In this document: piece by piece, positions 32,647-41,352 of the stretch
Position numbering within the stretch: position 1 is the stretch's first letter
Layout of the letters: each line of letters begins with the position of its first letter
Assembly: GCA_905339155.1 (NCBI GenBank)
Contig: CAJPFJ010000001.1
Coordinates: forward strand, 62,001 to 126,000
DNA: 64,000 nucleotides
Direction of reading: 5' to 3'
From: Methanosarcinales archaeon
GTDB taxonomy: Archaea; Halobacteriota; Methanosarcinia; Methanosarcinales; Methanoperedenaceae
Translations under genes and position numbers: made by a program
The notes under the pieces: model-generated
The model's input: the letters and a program-made list of their open reading frames with translations, nothing else
What the model was told of the DNA's origin: nothing
The model's database searches: none

Positions 32647-33210
32647 ATGGAGAAAGAATTTTATAAAATATTAAGTCTTGTCTTTCATAAACCTGACCGG
32701 GAATTTACTTCATATTTGAGAGATGGCTTTATTGAGGATGTAAAGTTCCTTAATGAAGCCGTTGTTAGTGGTTTCTCCACTTTTCTTAATGAGAATAGGA
32801 AAAAGGATGATGAGAAATTCTATGAAATGCTTGCTGTAGAATACACAAGGCTATTTACAACTGCAATACCGCAAGTTCCATGCCCCCCTTATGAATCAAT
32901 GTATAGGGAAGATGTCATAATGGGACATTCCACATTATCTGTGCTTGATTTTTACAACAGGGCCGGATTGAATGTAATTGAAAAATTTCACGATCTTCCG
33001 GACCATGTGGCAGTTGAACTGGAATTCCTGTATTATCTCACAGAAAATGGATTCAGCGCCCAGCATGATTCATTTATGAAGGAACATTTCTCAAAATGGG
33101 TTCCTAAATTCTGTGAAGATGTTAAACAGAATGACAGGATCGGCTTTTACGGGCATGCTGCCGTGATATTAAAAGATTTTATTAATGTTGAAAATATGAA
33201 CAAAGAGTAG
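32647..33210 (+). CDS. TorD/DmsD-family molybdoenzyme chaperone
   Basis: 187-residue all-helical cytoplasmic chaperone. It has the family features: Y-T-R-L-F near the middle (residues about 67-72), the P-C-P-P-Y-E-S motif (about residues 82-88), and DHVAVELEFLYYL. Such proteins bind the Tat signal peptide and hold the apo-enzyme until the Mo cofactor is inserted. The start is the ATG at 32647; a TTG at 32641 is not used. Confidence 0.88.
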   Translation: MEKEFYKILSLVFHKPDREFTSYLRDGFIEDVKFLNEAVVSGFSTFLNENRKKDDEKFYEMLAVEYTRLFTTAIPQVPCPPYESMYREDVIMGHSTLSVLDFYNRAGLNVIEKFHDLPDHVAVELEFLYYLTENGFSAQHDSFMKEHFSKWVPKFCEDVKQNDRIGFYGHAAVILKDFINVENMNKE

Positions 33211-33221
33211 AGGTGAGATAA

Positions 33222-33791
33222 ATGAATGGTGAAAATAAAACATTGCTTGTGTTTGCCGCAGTAGTTATAGGCATAATCCTGGGAATATTCCTTGAGCAAA
33301 AGATATCTGGAGAAATAAATGCTATATCTTCTGATGTCAGGAAACTTGAGATGTCAATAAAAGGAATTGATTCTTCAATAAAAGCAGTTGATTCATCTGT
33401 AAAAGATGTAAAAACATCTTTGGCAGAAAAAGAGAAAGTTTCGTTCATCAGGGATATGCAGGAGATCGGTCGCAGAATGCTCTCCCTTGATTATGCAGGA
33501 AAGTTTGAAAGATGGGATGCTGCAAAAATTGAAATAGACGAATTGGATAAAACACTTCAAGATGCAGCTATTATGGATTCTCAAAGAGCTCCCACTATCC
33601 AGGATTTCCGAAACACGTATATTCCGAAATTAAGGGACGCAGCTTCTAAGAAGGATGCTATGAGCTTTGAAAGTGTGTGGAATGAAACGTATAATGCCTG
33701 CGTTGGATGCCATAAGGGTGCGGGCTCGCCTCCATCAGCTATCGAGACATTAAGGGAAATTAGTTCTGAGATTGATCAATTGAGCGGGTAA
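33222..33791 (+). CDS. Membrane-anchored monohaem cytochrome c
   Basis: 189-residue protein. N-terminal membrane segment (TLLVFAAVVIGIILGIFL, residues 7-24), a heptad-like coiled coil (about 30-70, IDSSIKAVDSSVKDV), then a helical domain with one haem c site, C160-V-G-C-H164, near the C-terminus, in a layout like that of four-helix cytochrome c' proteins (haem motif in the last helix). It ends the operon of the oxidoreductase and could carry electrons between the complex and other multihaem cytochromes outside the cell. A haem-containing partner is not usual in Psr or Arr operons of this design. Confidence 0.82.
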   Translation: MNGENKTLLVFAAVVIGIILGIFLEQKISGEINAISSDVRKLEMSIKGIDSSIKAVDSSVKDVKTSLAEKEKVSFIRDMQEIGRRMLSLDYAGKFERWDAAKIEIDELDKTLQDAAIMDSQRAPTIQDFRNTYIPKLRDAASKKDAMSFESVWNETYNACVGCHKGAGSPPSAIETLREISSEIDQLSG

Positions 33792-33832
33792 AAAAAGTTT
33801 GCCCGTGTGCTACCCTTCCATTTGGGGGTAAT

Positions 33833-33865
33833 GTTAGTGTCCACCCGCCTGTTGTGGACATTAAC
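33833..33865 (+). terminator. Stem-loop after the oxidoreductase operon
   Basis: GTTAGTGTCCAC (33833-33844) and GTGGACATTAAC (33854-33865) form a 12-bp stem with one G-T pair and a 9-base loop. A weaker hairpin, TACCC/GGGTA, precedes it at about 33811-33830. Located 40 bases after the cytochrome stop and followed by an AT-rich run, so a transcript end or processing site is plausible. The rest of the gap to 34049 shows no gene. Confidence 0.45.
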
Positions 33866-34049
33866 GCTAGTATTAAAATTTGAAGTAATCTCATAGAATA
33901 AACATGCGCTATAACGAATCCGGAGCGATCCTGAAGTATGTTATATAGCTACTGGCATTGTACTGAAATAGATTTTCATATACTGCGCATAATCCAATAT
34001 GAAATATAATAATTAAAATTATCATAATTTAGTTTATGTTAATCGGAAG

Positions 34050-34060
34050 TTTTATTATAT
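34050..34060 (+). promoter_or_regulatory. TATA box for the DUF234 ATPase gene
   Basis: TTTTATTATAT lies with its centre about 25 bases before the ATG at 34080, so the transcript is likely leaderless; no Shine-Dalgarno is present in the 20 bases before the start. Confidence 0.5.
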
Positions 34061-34079
34061 CCTGCATCAATTACCAACC

Positions 34080-35504
34080 ATGGCTTATCAATTTATTGAC
34101 CGCGATAAAGAAATGTCATTCCTCAAAGAAAAATACTCCTCCGGGTCAGCTGAAATGATTATCATTTACGGCAGAAGGCGTGTTGGTAAAACCGAACTGA
34201 TAAAACAATCATTATCCAAAAGTCCGCTAAAATCCCTGTACTTGCTTGGAGAGCTACAGAAGGAAAACCAGCTGTCGTCCATATACTCAAACATTGCCGG
34301 ACTATCGCTTGAGGATGATTTCCTGAAAAACAGCCCTTTGAGTACATGGCAGGCGTTCTTTGACTACCTTACAAGATACATCGAAAAAAACGGGATGGTG
34401 CTTGTATTTGATGAGCTTCCGTATATCCATAAGACAAATCCCAATTTCATTTCAATACTCCAGTTTTTCTGGGATGAAAAATGGAAGAATATGAACCTCA
34501 AACTTATTCTTTGCGGTTCAAGCATTTCGATGATGCAAAAGATAGCGCTTTCATATTCAAGTCCTATATACGGAAGGCGCACAGGACAGATTGACCTTCA
34601 ACCTCTTAAGTATCTTGATTTCAGGATACTGTTCAATGAATGGGAGGAGGAGGGAATCATGGGCGCCTATGCTGTCCTGGGAGGCATACCGCGATATGCG
34701 GAAGAATTTGACAGAAAGAAAAACCTTTATGAAAACATAGGTAAAGCTTTTCTGGATAAGGACGCTGTTCTTTATAAAGAGGCAAAGTTCCTGCTAATGG
34801 AAGAATTGCAGGATTTTGCCAATTATTTCTCTATTCTCAAGGCCATTGCTATCGGGAAAAATACGTTCAATGAGATATCTAATTTTTCTGGTGTAGCCTC
34901 GAACAAACTCTTCGTTTATATATCGAAATTGATAGAATTAAATATTGTCAGGAGAGACATACCTGTAACATTATCAAAAGAAAAATCCACCCGGGTTGGC
35001 AATTATGTCCTTAAGGATTATTTCTTCAGGTTCTGGTTCAGGTATATTTATCCAAACTCCTCCCTTATCGAGATTGGGAAACCTGAAATCGTTCTTGATA
35101 TCATAAAAAAGGATTTCGATAAATATCTGGATACGATCTTTGAGGACATTTCAACCGAACTTCTCCGAAATTTGTCCCTGAATGGAAAATTGCCTCTTTT
35201 CACGAAGTGGGGTAAGTGGTGGCGAATGGATTATGAAATAGATATAGTTGCAACGAATGAAGCAACCGGAGACATACTTTTCTGCGAGTGTAAATGGGAG
35301 GATAAAGAGACAGATAGGGCAGTTCTTGAAGAACTACTGGAAAAGTCCGCAAAGGTAGAATGGGTCGATGAAAAACGGAATAACCATTATGCTGTCGTTT
35401 CAAGGAAAGGATTCACGAAAGGAGCGAAAGGGTTTGCTGATGAGAAGAAAATCCAGATGTATGATTTCAACGAATTATCAAGAAAAGCCATTAGCATAAA
35501 TTAA
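34080..35504 (+). CDS. Archaeal AAA-type ATPase with DUF234-like C-terminus
   Basis: 474-residue protein of the archaeal ATPase family. N-terminal F-I-D-R-D-K-E-M opening, Walker A G31-RRRVGKT-38, Walker B LVFDELPY near residue 108, sensor region LILCGSSISMM and the Y-G-R-R-T-G-Q-I motif with the arginine finger. The C-terminal part has a winged helix (FNEISNFSGVASNKLFVYISKL) and a PD-(D/E)XK-like DUF234 domain (YEIDIVATNEATGDILFCECKW). Function in the cell is not established; expansion of this family in archaeal genomes is common and it may act on DNA or in toxin-like defence. Confidence 0.88.
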   Translation: MAYQFIDRDKEMSFLKEKYSSGSAEMIIIYGRRRVGKTELIKQSLSKSPLKSLYLLGELQKENQLSSIYSNIAGLSLEDDFLKNSPLSTWQAFFDYLTRYIEKNGMVLVFDELPYIHKTNPNFISILQFFWDEKWKNMNLKLILCGSSISMMQKIALSYSSPIYGRRTGQIDLQPLKYLDFRILFNEWEEEGIMGAYAVLGGIPRYAEEFDRKKNLYENIGKAFLDKDAVLYKEAKFLLMEELQDFANYFSILKAIAIGKNTFNEISNFSGVASNKLFVYISKLIELNIVRRDIPVTLSKEKSTRVGNYVLKDYFFRFWFRYIYPNSSLIEIGKPEIVLDIIKKDFDKYLDTIFEDISTELLRNLSLNGKLPLFTKWGKWWRMDYEIDIVATNEATGDILFCECKWEDKETDRAVLEELLEKSAKVEWVDEKRNNHYAVVSRKGFTKGAKGFADEKKIQMYDFNELSRKAISIN

Positions 35505-35536
35505 ATAACCCTCCAGCCAATTAAGCCCCATAAACC

Positions 35537-37252
35537 ATGGCCAAAGTAAGACTTACAGATACGACCCTAAGAGACGCCCACCAATCACTCATAGCGACAC
35601 GCATGCGGACAAGGGATATGCTCCCGATAGCACAGAAGATGGACGAAGTCGGCTTCTTTTCACTAGAAGTATGGGGAGGCGCGACATTTGACTCTTCTAT
35701 CCGGTATCTTAATGAAGACCCCTGGGACAGGCTCAGGGCACTTAAAAAGACCATCAGGAAAACACCTCTCCAGATGCTTCTTCGCGGCCAGAACCTGGTA
35801 GGATACAGGCATTATTCTGATGATATTGTTGTGAAATTCGTGGAACATGCAGCTGCAACAGGCATTGATATTTTCAGGATTTTCGATGCGGTTAATGATA
35901 TAAGGAACATGGAAGTTTCCATCAAAACCGCAAAGCGCGTGGGCGCACATGTCCAGGGAACTGTCTGCTATACCATCAGTCCTGTTCATCCTGTCCCCTT
36001 ATATGTCAAGATGGCAAAGGAACTTGAAGAGATGGGTTGTGACTCACTTTGTATAAAAGACATGGCCGGCCTGATTTCACCGCAAAACGCTTTTGACCTT
36101 GTAAAAGCGCTGAAGGAAGAAATCAGCATTCCTATAGACCTTCACAGCCACTGCACAAGCGGCATGGCCCCGATGAGCTACCTTTTTGCCTGCCAGGCAG
36201 GAGCTGATATACTTGATACTGCTTTTTCACCATTTGCCTGGGGCACATCACAGCCGCCTACGGAAACCACAGTTGCAGCGCTTCGTGGAACGCCTTATGA
36301 TACCGGTCTTGACCTTATCCTTCTCACCGAGATAAAAAAATATTTTGAGGATATTAAAGAAAAATACAGGGGCATCCTTGACCCGATCTCAGAAAGAATA
36401 GACACGAACGTCTTAAAATACCAGATCCCGGGTGGGATGTTATCTAATCTCGTATCGCAATTAAAAGAGCAGAATGCCCTGGATAAATACGAGGCAGTTC
36501 TTGCCGAGATGCCCCGTGTGCGCGAAGAACTGGGTTACCCGCCTCTTGTTACTCCCACGAGCCAGATTGTGGGAACGCAGGCGGTGCTAAATGTATTGAT
36601 GGGAGAGCGTTATAAGGTCGTTCCTAAAGAAGTAAAGGATTATGTTAAAGGTCTTTATGGGCGCACACCTGCCCCGGTCAGTAAAGAGATCATGCTTAAA
36701 GTGCTTGGCAATGAAAAACCCATAACATGCCGTCCTGCTGATCTTTTGCCGCCTGAGCTTGATAAAGTAACAAAAGAAGCACAGGATCTCGGGATCGTCA
36801 AAAAACCTGAAGATATTCTTACATATGCTCTTTATCCGGCAATAGCTCCCAAATTCCTGAGAGGGGAAACAAAAGAGGAAATACTTGAGGCTCCAAAACC
36901 CAATAATGGGAAAGCAGTTGCGCCGCTGCCTGCGGAGTTCAAGGTTGAAGTTGATGGCGATCTATTCAGTGTAAAGATCATTTCGGCAGGCGGCGGGATG
37001 TCTGTCCGCCCTGCAGAATATGAGCGCCCGAAAGTTATGGATGGAGCGATAACCGCAAGCATGCAGGGTATGGTCCTCAAAGTAAAGGTCAAAAAAGGCG
37101 ACAGGGTTTCAAAAGGTGATGTGGTGATTATCCTTGAAGCCATGAAGATGGAAAATAATATTCATGCGCCACATGGCGGCGCTGTAAAGGATATCTTTGT
37201 CAAGGAAGGCAGCACAGTAGGCGCAGGGGATGTACTGATGGTGATTGCGTAA
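35537..37252 (+). CDS. pycB: Pyruvate carboxylase subunit B
   Basis: 571 residues: carboxyltransferase plus biotin carrier. N-terminal TIM barrel with D8-TTLRD-13, LRGQNLVGY and CIKDMAGL; a PYC_OADA helical domain; and a biotinyl domain at the C-terminus with E-A-M-K-M, the biotinylated lysine being Lys 537. With PycA it makes oxaloacetate from pyruvate, bicarbonate and ATP, feeding the incomplete TCA pathways of methanogens and relatives. Order pycB-hicB-pycA-birA; the small hicB gene separates the subunits. Confidence 0.94.
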   Translation: MAKVRLTDTTLRDAHQSLIATRMRTRDMLPIAQKMDEVGFFSLEVWGGATFDSSIRYLNEDPWDRLRALKKTIRKTPLQMLLRGQNLVGYRHYSDDIVVKFVEHAAATGIDIFRIFDAVNDIRNMEVSIKTAKRVGAHVQGTVCYTISPVHPVPLYVKMAKELEEMGCDSLCIKDMAGLISPQNAFDLVKALKEEISIPIDLHSHCTSGMAPMSYLFACQAGADILDTAFSPFAWGTSQPPTETTVAALRGTPYDTGLDLILLTEIKKYFEDIKEKYRGILDPISERIDTNVLKYQIPGGMLSNLVSQLKEQNALDKYEAVLAEMPRVREELGYPPLVTPTSQIVGTQAVLNVLMGERYKVVPKEVKDYVKGLYGRTPAPVSKEIMLKVLGNEKPITCRPADLLPPELDKVTKEAQDLGIVKKPEDILTYALYPAIAPKFLRGETKEEILEAPKPNNGKAVAPLPAEFKVEVDGDLFSVKIISAGGGMSVRPAEYERPKVMDGAITASMQGMVLKVKVKKGDRVSKGDVVIILEAMKMENNIHAPHGGAVKDIFVKEGSTVGAGDVLMVIA

Positions 37253-37276
37253 TTTTTATATAAATAAAACTGAAGT

Positions 37277-37486
37277 ATGGAAGACATAAAATATGAAATA
37301 GTCGTTTATTGGAGTGAGGATGATGATGCCTATGTCGTGGAAGTACCTGAACTTCCTGGCTGTATGGCTGATGGCAACACATATGAGGAAGCCATAAAAA
37401 ATACCCTCGTTGTAATAAAAGAATGGATAGAGACCGCCAGGGAACTTGGAAGGAATATCCCAAAACCGAGAAATTCACAAGGATGA
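37277..37486 (+). CDS. HicB-family protein without HicA partner
   Basis: 69-residue HicB-like fold: YEIVVYWSEDDDAYVVEVPELPGCMADGNTYEEAIKNT is the conserved strand-turn-strand-helix unit (abridged), with the P-E-L-P-G-C motif. In complete toxin-antitoxin loci it neutralises the RNase HicA; no HicA-like gene (short, with GSH motif) is present between 35 and 41 kb. It is located inside the pyruvate carboxylase operon, 24 bases after pycB and 4 before pycA. The C-terminal DNA-binding domain of longer HicB proteins is missing. A role in control of the operon or a domesticated remnant are both possible. Confidence 0.85.
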   Translation: MEDIKYEIVVYWSEDDDAYVVEVPELPGCMADGNTYEEAIKNTLVVIKEWIETARELGRNIPKPRNSQG

Positions 37487-37489
37487 AAC

Positions 37490-38974
37490 ATGTTTAAAAA
37501 AGTCCTGATAGCCAACCGCGGTGAAATCGCTATCCGCATAATGCGAGCATGCAGGGAACTCGATGTAAAGACAGTGGCAGTGTATTCGGAAGTGGATAAA
37601 AATGCGCTTTTTGCAAAATACGCAGATGAGGCTCATCCTATAGGACCAGCCCCCGCAAGCCAGAGCTACCTGAACATGGACAACATATTCGACGTAGCGC
37701 ACAAAACAGGCGCGCAAGCGATCCATCCAGGTTACGGTTTTCTTTCAGAAAACGAGATTTTCGCGGACAGGTGCCAAAGAGAAGGGATTATTTTCATAGG
37801 CCCTCGAGGAAAAACTATCGAAAGTGTTGGAAGTAAGATCGCTGCAAAGAAGACCATGAAAGCCGCAGGGATACCGGTCATACCGGGAAGCGAGAACGGT
37901 ATTGATGATCTTGATGCGGCTATTGATATCGCAGAAGCAATTGGTTATCCTGTCATTGTAAAAGCCTCGGCTGGCGGCGGAGGCATAGGCATGAAAGTGG
38001 TCAGGAAGACCGATGAACTGCGTGAAACCATCGAATCCACAAGGAGGGTGGCAAAATCATCCTTCGGGGATGCAACAGTTTTTATCGAAAAATACCTGGA
38101 AGAGCCGCGCCATATTGAATTCCAGATACTTGCAGATAATTATGGCAACATTATCCATGTGGGTGACCGTGAATGCTCTATCCAGCGCAGGCACCAGAAA
38201 TTGATAGAAGAATCCCCCTCTCCTATCATGACGCTTGAATTGAGAGAAAAGATGGGCTCTGATGCAGTAAAGGCGGCTGCAGCCATAAATTATACAAATG
38301 CCGGAACAATTGAGTTCCTTTATTCAAAAGGCGATTACTATTTCCTGGAAATGAACACAAGGCTCCAGGTAGAGCATCCGATAACGGAAATTGTAACAGG
38401 AGTTGACCTTGCCAAAGAGCAATTAAGGATAGCCTCGGGAGAGGAATTAAGTTATGAACAGTCGGATATCCAGCAAAGAGGCTGGGCTATTGAATGCCGC
38501 CTGAACGCTGAGGATCCTCTTAACAACTTCACGCCATCACCTGGAAAACTCAGAAGATACCGTTCTTCAGGCGGTCCAGGCGTCCGCGTGGACAGCGGAG
38601 TGCATACAGGATTTACCATTACGCCGTACTATGATTCCCTTATCTCGAAACTCACCGTCTGGGGGAGGGACAGGAACGAGGCTATCGCCCGGATGAAGCG
38701 TGCTTTATATGAATATATCATAGTCGGGGTAACCACTAACATACCTTTCCACAAAGCTGTTATGAATAACGAATATTTCAAGCGCGGAGAGTTGACTACT
38801 CATTTCATTGAAGATCACAATATCATAAAAGAAGTGGAAAAGATCATCGAAGCTGAAAAAGAAAAGGGTGCTACGCTTGCATCTGCCCTCGGAGCAGATG
38901 ATAAAAAAGTAGCAGCAATAACAGCGGCGGTTGGTACATATATCCGGAATGCAGAAGTCATGGGAACAAAATGA
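37490..38974 (+). CDS. pycA: Pyruvate carboxylase subunit A (biotin carboxylase)
   Basis: 494-residue ATP-grasp enzyme that carboxylates biotin on PycB. Segments: [29 protein letters not shown], the Gly-rich ATP loop [40 protein letters not shown], and [13 protein letters not shown] with catalytic residues. Stop overlaps the birA ATG. Length is typical of archaeal two-subunit pyruvate carboxylases. Confidence 0.95.
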   Translation: MFKKVLIANRGEIAIRIMRACRELDVKTVAVYSEVDKNALFAKYADEAHPIGPAPASQSYLNMDNIFDVAHKTGAQAIHPGYGFLSENEIFADRCQREGIIFIGPRGKTIESVGSKIAAKKTMKAAGIPVIPGSENGIDDLDAAIDIAEAIGYPVIVKASAGGGGIGMKVVRKTDELRETIESTRRVAKSSFGDATVFIEKYLEEPRHIEFQILADNYGNIIHVGDRECSIQRRHQKLIEESPSPIMTLELREKMGSDAVKAAAAINYTNAGTIEFLYSKGDYYFLEMNTRLQVEHPITEIVTGVDLAKEQLRIASGEELSYEQSDIQQRGWAIECRLNAEDPLNNFTPSPGKLRRYRSSGGPGVRVDSGVHTGFTITPYYDSLISKLTVWGRDRNEAIARMKRALYEYIIVGVTTNIPFHKAVMNNEYFKRGELTTHFIEDHNIIKEVEKIIEAEKEKGATLASALGADDKKVAAITAAVGTYIRNAEVMGTK

Positions 38975-39945
38975 ACATAAAAGATAAGATACTTGAAAGA
39001 CTAATCAATAATAAAGGCATGCGGGTTTCCGGAGAACAGCTCGCAAGCGAACTTTGCGTTTCAAGAACTGCCATCTGGAAACATATCAAGGTCTTAAGAG
39101 ATGAGGGATATATGATCGATTCTTCAACACATCTTGGGTATTCACTTATTGAAACACCTGACATGCTCACACCCGGTGAAATAAAAGCGGGACTTAAAAC
39201 AAAGGTTATCGGGAAAGAGATAAAATATTTTAAAGAGACAGAAAGCACAAATATTGTTGCCCATGAGATAGCAGCGTCAGTACATGAGGGTACCCTGGTA
39301 ATAGCTGAAGCCCAGACAGCAGGACGCGGTCGTCTCGGGCGAAAATGGATCTCTCCTGAAGGAGGAATATGGCTTTCCATAATACTTAAGCCCAAGATAC
39401 AACCTTTACACGCCCCACAGATCACACTTCTTGCAGGTGTTTGTGTTGCCAGGACGATTCGAAATTTTGGTCTTCCTGCAAAAATAAAATGGCCTAACGA
39501 CATTCTTATTCACGGTAAAAAAGTATGCGGCATCCTCACAGAGATCCGGGCTGAAGCTGACCTCATTGATTATCTTATTGTCGGGATAGGAATAGATGCA
39601 AATGTAGATACAGAATCATTCCCTGATGAGATCAAGGATAGTTCAACATCACTTAAAAAAGAAAAGGGGAGTAAAATAAATCGGGCTGGCTTTGTCCGAA
39701 AATTGCTTGAAGAGTTTGATGGATTATACCTGAAATTCCAGGATGAAGGATTTAAATCCATACTTGAAGAATGGAGGAACATGTCCGCAACGATAGGTGA
39801 ATGGGTGAAGATAACGACACAGACGCATTCAATATATGGTGAGGCGATCGGTGTGGATAATGAAGGAGCTCTCATTCTTGAAACAAGTGAGGGGCATCTT
39901 GAAAAGATTGTCTCAGGAAGTTGTGAACATCTAAGGCGCTCCTGA
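38971..39945 (+). CDS. birA: Biotin-protein ligase with HTH repressor domain (BirA)
   Basis: 324 residues. An N-terminal winged helix ([35 protein letters not shown] in part) precedes the ligase core with G-R-G-R-L-G-R-K-W at about 110-118, K-W-P-N-D and a C-terminal SH3-like domain. It attaches biotin to PycB and may, like bacterial BirA, repress a biotin operon. ATGA overlap with pycA couples enzyme and carrier. No biotin synthesis genes are in the window. Confidence 0.94.
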   Translation: MNIKDKILERLINNKGMRVSGEQLASELCVSRTAIWKHIKVLRDEGYMIDSSTHLGYSLIETPDMLTPGEIKAGLKTKVIGKEIKYFKETESTNIVAHEIAASVHEGTLVIAEAQTAGRGRLGRKWISPEGGIWLSIILKPKIQPLHAPQITLLAGVCVARTIRNFGLPAKIKWPNDILIHGKKVCGILTEIRAEADLIDYLIVGIGIDANVDTESFPDEIKDSSTSLKKEKGSKINRAGFVRKLLEEFDGLYLKFQDEGFKSILEEWRNMSATIGEWVKITTQTHSIYGEAIGVDNEGALILETSEGHLEKIVSGSCEHLRRS

Positions 39946-39973
39946 AAGTCTTCAATAAAGGAAGTAACAAAAT

Positions 39974-40603
39974 ATGTACGATGATTTGAAAGAACGCGCA
40001 AAAAAGCTTGAAAACAATTACAATGGAAAAGAGTTCCTGTCTATCGTGAATGAGATCAAGAAAGATAAGACTGATGATGATGAACTTCTCATACAAATCG
40101 AAAATATAAGCCGAAAAAGGTTCGACGGAAAAGTATCTTTGACCCTCGGAGTATTTTCCGGGAACTTATTGGAAATTATTGCAACAATTGCGGCTATTGT
40201 TCTTGCTTTTCGGGTAGATGCAGACTGGATGCTCTATCTATGCGCCCTCATTCTGATGGCAACGCTGCACCCGCTTTCACATTATTTGACTGGCAGGTTG
40301 GCTGGTATCAGGTTCACGCATTATTATCTCAATGGCCCCGCACTCATCGAGCCTACTCTTCGGATAAATTATTTTTCATATCTTAAAGCAACGGGCATGA
40401 AAAGGGCGTTGATGCACGCTTCCGGGGTTTTCGGGACTCTTTGTGCACCTCTGGTCATGGCATTGATAGCACTTGATAAAGGGGCAATCGGTGTTGCAAT
40501 GAATCTAATGTATTTTTTCTTATTGCTAATAGTTTTTGAACTTTTGACTTCAATGAAGGTAGGGGATTTGATGAAAGCAAAGAGAGAGTATGGGTACAGG
40601 TGA
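39974..40603 (+). CDS. Membrane protein with HPxxH motif, degenerate site-2-protease-like
   Basis: 209 residues: a soluble charged N-terminus (about 1-55), then four or five hydrophobic segments. The second membrane region has A-T-L-H99-P-L-S-H103-Y-L-T-G, which looks like the HExxH of M50 site-2 proteases with the catalytic Glu missing; R-L-A-G-I-R-F-T-H follows, and a MHASGVFGTL segment occurs later. Without the Glu it would be an inactive pseudo-protease or the likeness is chance. Begins 28 bases after birA, so may be co-transcribed. Confidence 0.6.
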   Translation: MYDDLKERAKKLENNYNGKEFLSIVNEIKKDKTDDDELLIQIENISRKRFDGKVSLTLGVFSGNLLEIIATIAAIVLAFRVDADWMLYLCALILMATLHPLSHYLTGRLAGIRFTHYYLNGPALIEPTLRINYFSYLKATGMKRALMHASGVFGTLCAPLVMALIALDKGAIGVAMNLMYFFLLLIVFELLTSMKVGDLMKAKREYGYR

Positions 40604-40618
40604 AATTTACATAAAATT

Positions 40619-41302
40619 TTATTTTCTGATAATATTTTCCAGCTTTTTGCGTTTTTTCTTTAGAGCCGAGATACTGAAATAATAATATCCCCATACAATT
40701 AAAGCGCAGAACAAAAGGAATCCAGACATATATATCAAAAGTACAGGTGTATCCCTGTGGTGATACCTTACCCTGATCTTTTGTCCTGCCGGATTATCCC
40801 ATACGAGAACTTCTCTTCCTGATGAGTCCCTGGTATTGTTATCCGGATTTGGCTGAATATATCCCAGGAACATAGTCCCGGATGTGAAATTTTCGGGTAA
40901 AACTACACGTATTGTCCTGTTACCTGCCGAAACATAAGTAAAATCCTGCCCTCCTGGCCTGGTGTATGCCACAAACCCTGAAAAATTAGTACTGAAATTA
41001 AAATGCGCATAATTTCTGCCCATAATTGTCTTTATAGTCACATTTACGCTGGCATTATTTCCTTGATAATCTACTGCTACAGGATGCCGGAAAGTCTGGA
41101 TGCTATCTTCTATCCTGTAATCAACGGATGTCTGGTTAATGATATTTTCTATTACCTGTGTGGAAGAGACATTCAGATAAAAAATAGTAGTATTTTCCAG
41201 GCCGGGAAGTTCATACTGAGAAGGGTCACCTGTTTTAATATCAGGGGAAATGCATCCGGCCGCCAGAACAGAAAACATGACCAATGCAATAATTAATTTC
41301 AT
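40619..41302 (-). CDS. Membrane-anchored lipoprotein, DUF5803-like
   Basis: 227 residues with a lipoprotein signal (MKLIIALVMFSVLAAGC, Cys 17), a beta-rich exterior domain with many N-x-S/T glycosylation-type sites (NVS, NQT, NAS, NVT, NFS), one C-terminal membrane helix (VLLIYMSGFLLFCALIVWGYYYF) and a basic tail. This layout suits the DUF5803 family of methanogen-type archaea; the role is unknown. Convergent with the preceding plus-strand gene and 50 bases downstream of the pilin-like gene. Confidence 0.7.
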   Translation of the reverse strand: MKLIIALVMFSVLAAGCISPDIKTGDPSQYELPGLENTTIFYLNVSSTQVIENIINQTSVDYRIEDSIQTFRHPVAVDYQGNNASVNVTIKTIMGRNYAHFNFSTNFSGFVAYTRPGGQDFTYVSAGNRTIRVVLPENFTSGTMFLGYIQPNPDNNTRDSSGREVLVWDNPAGQKIRVRYHHRDTPVLLIYMSGFLLFCALIVWGYYYFSISALKKKRKKLENIIRK

Positions 41303-41352
41303 GAATGCTCCAACATACAGTATACTTCCCTTAAATATTATCCTTTGAAAAC

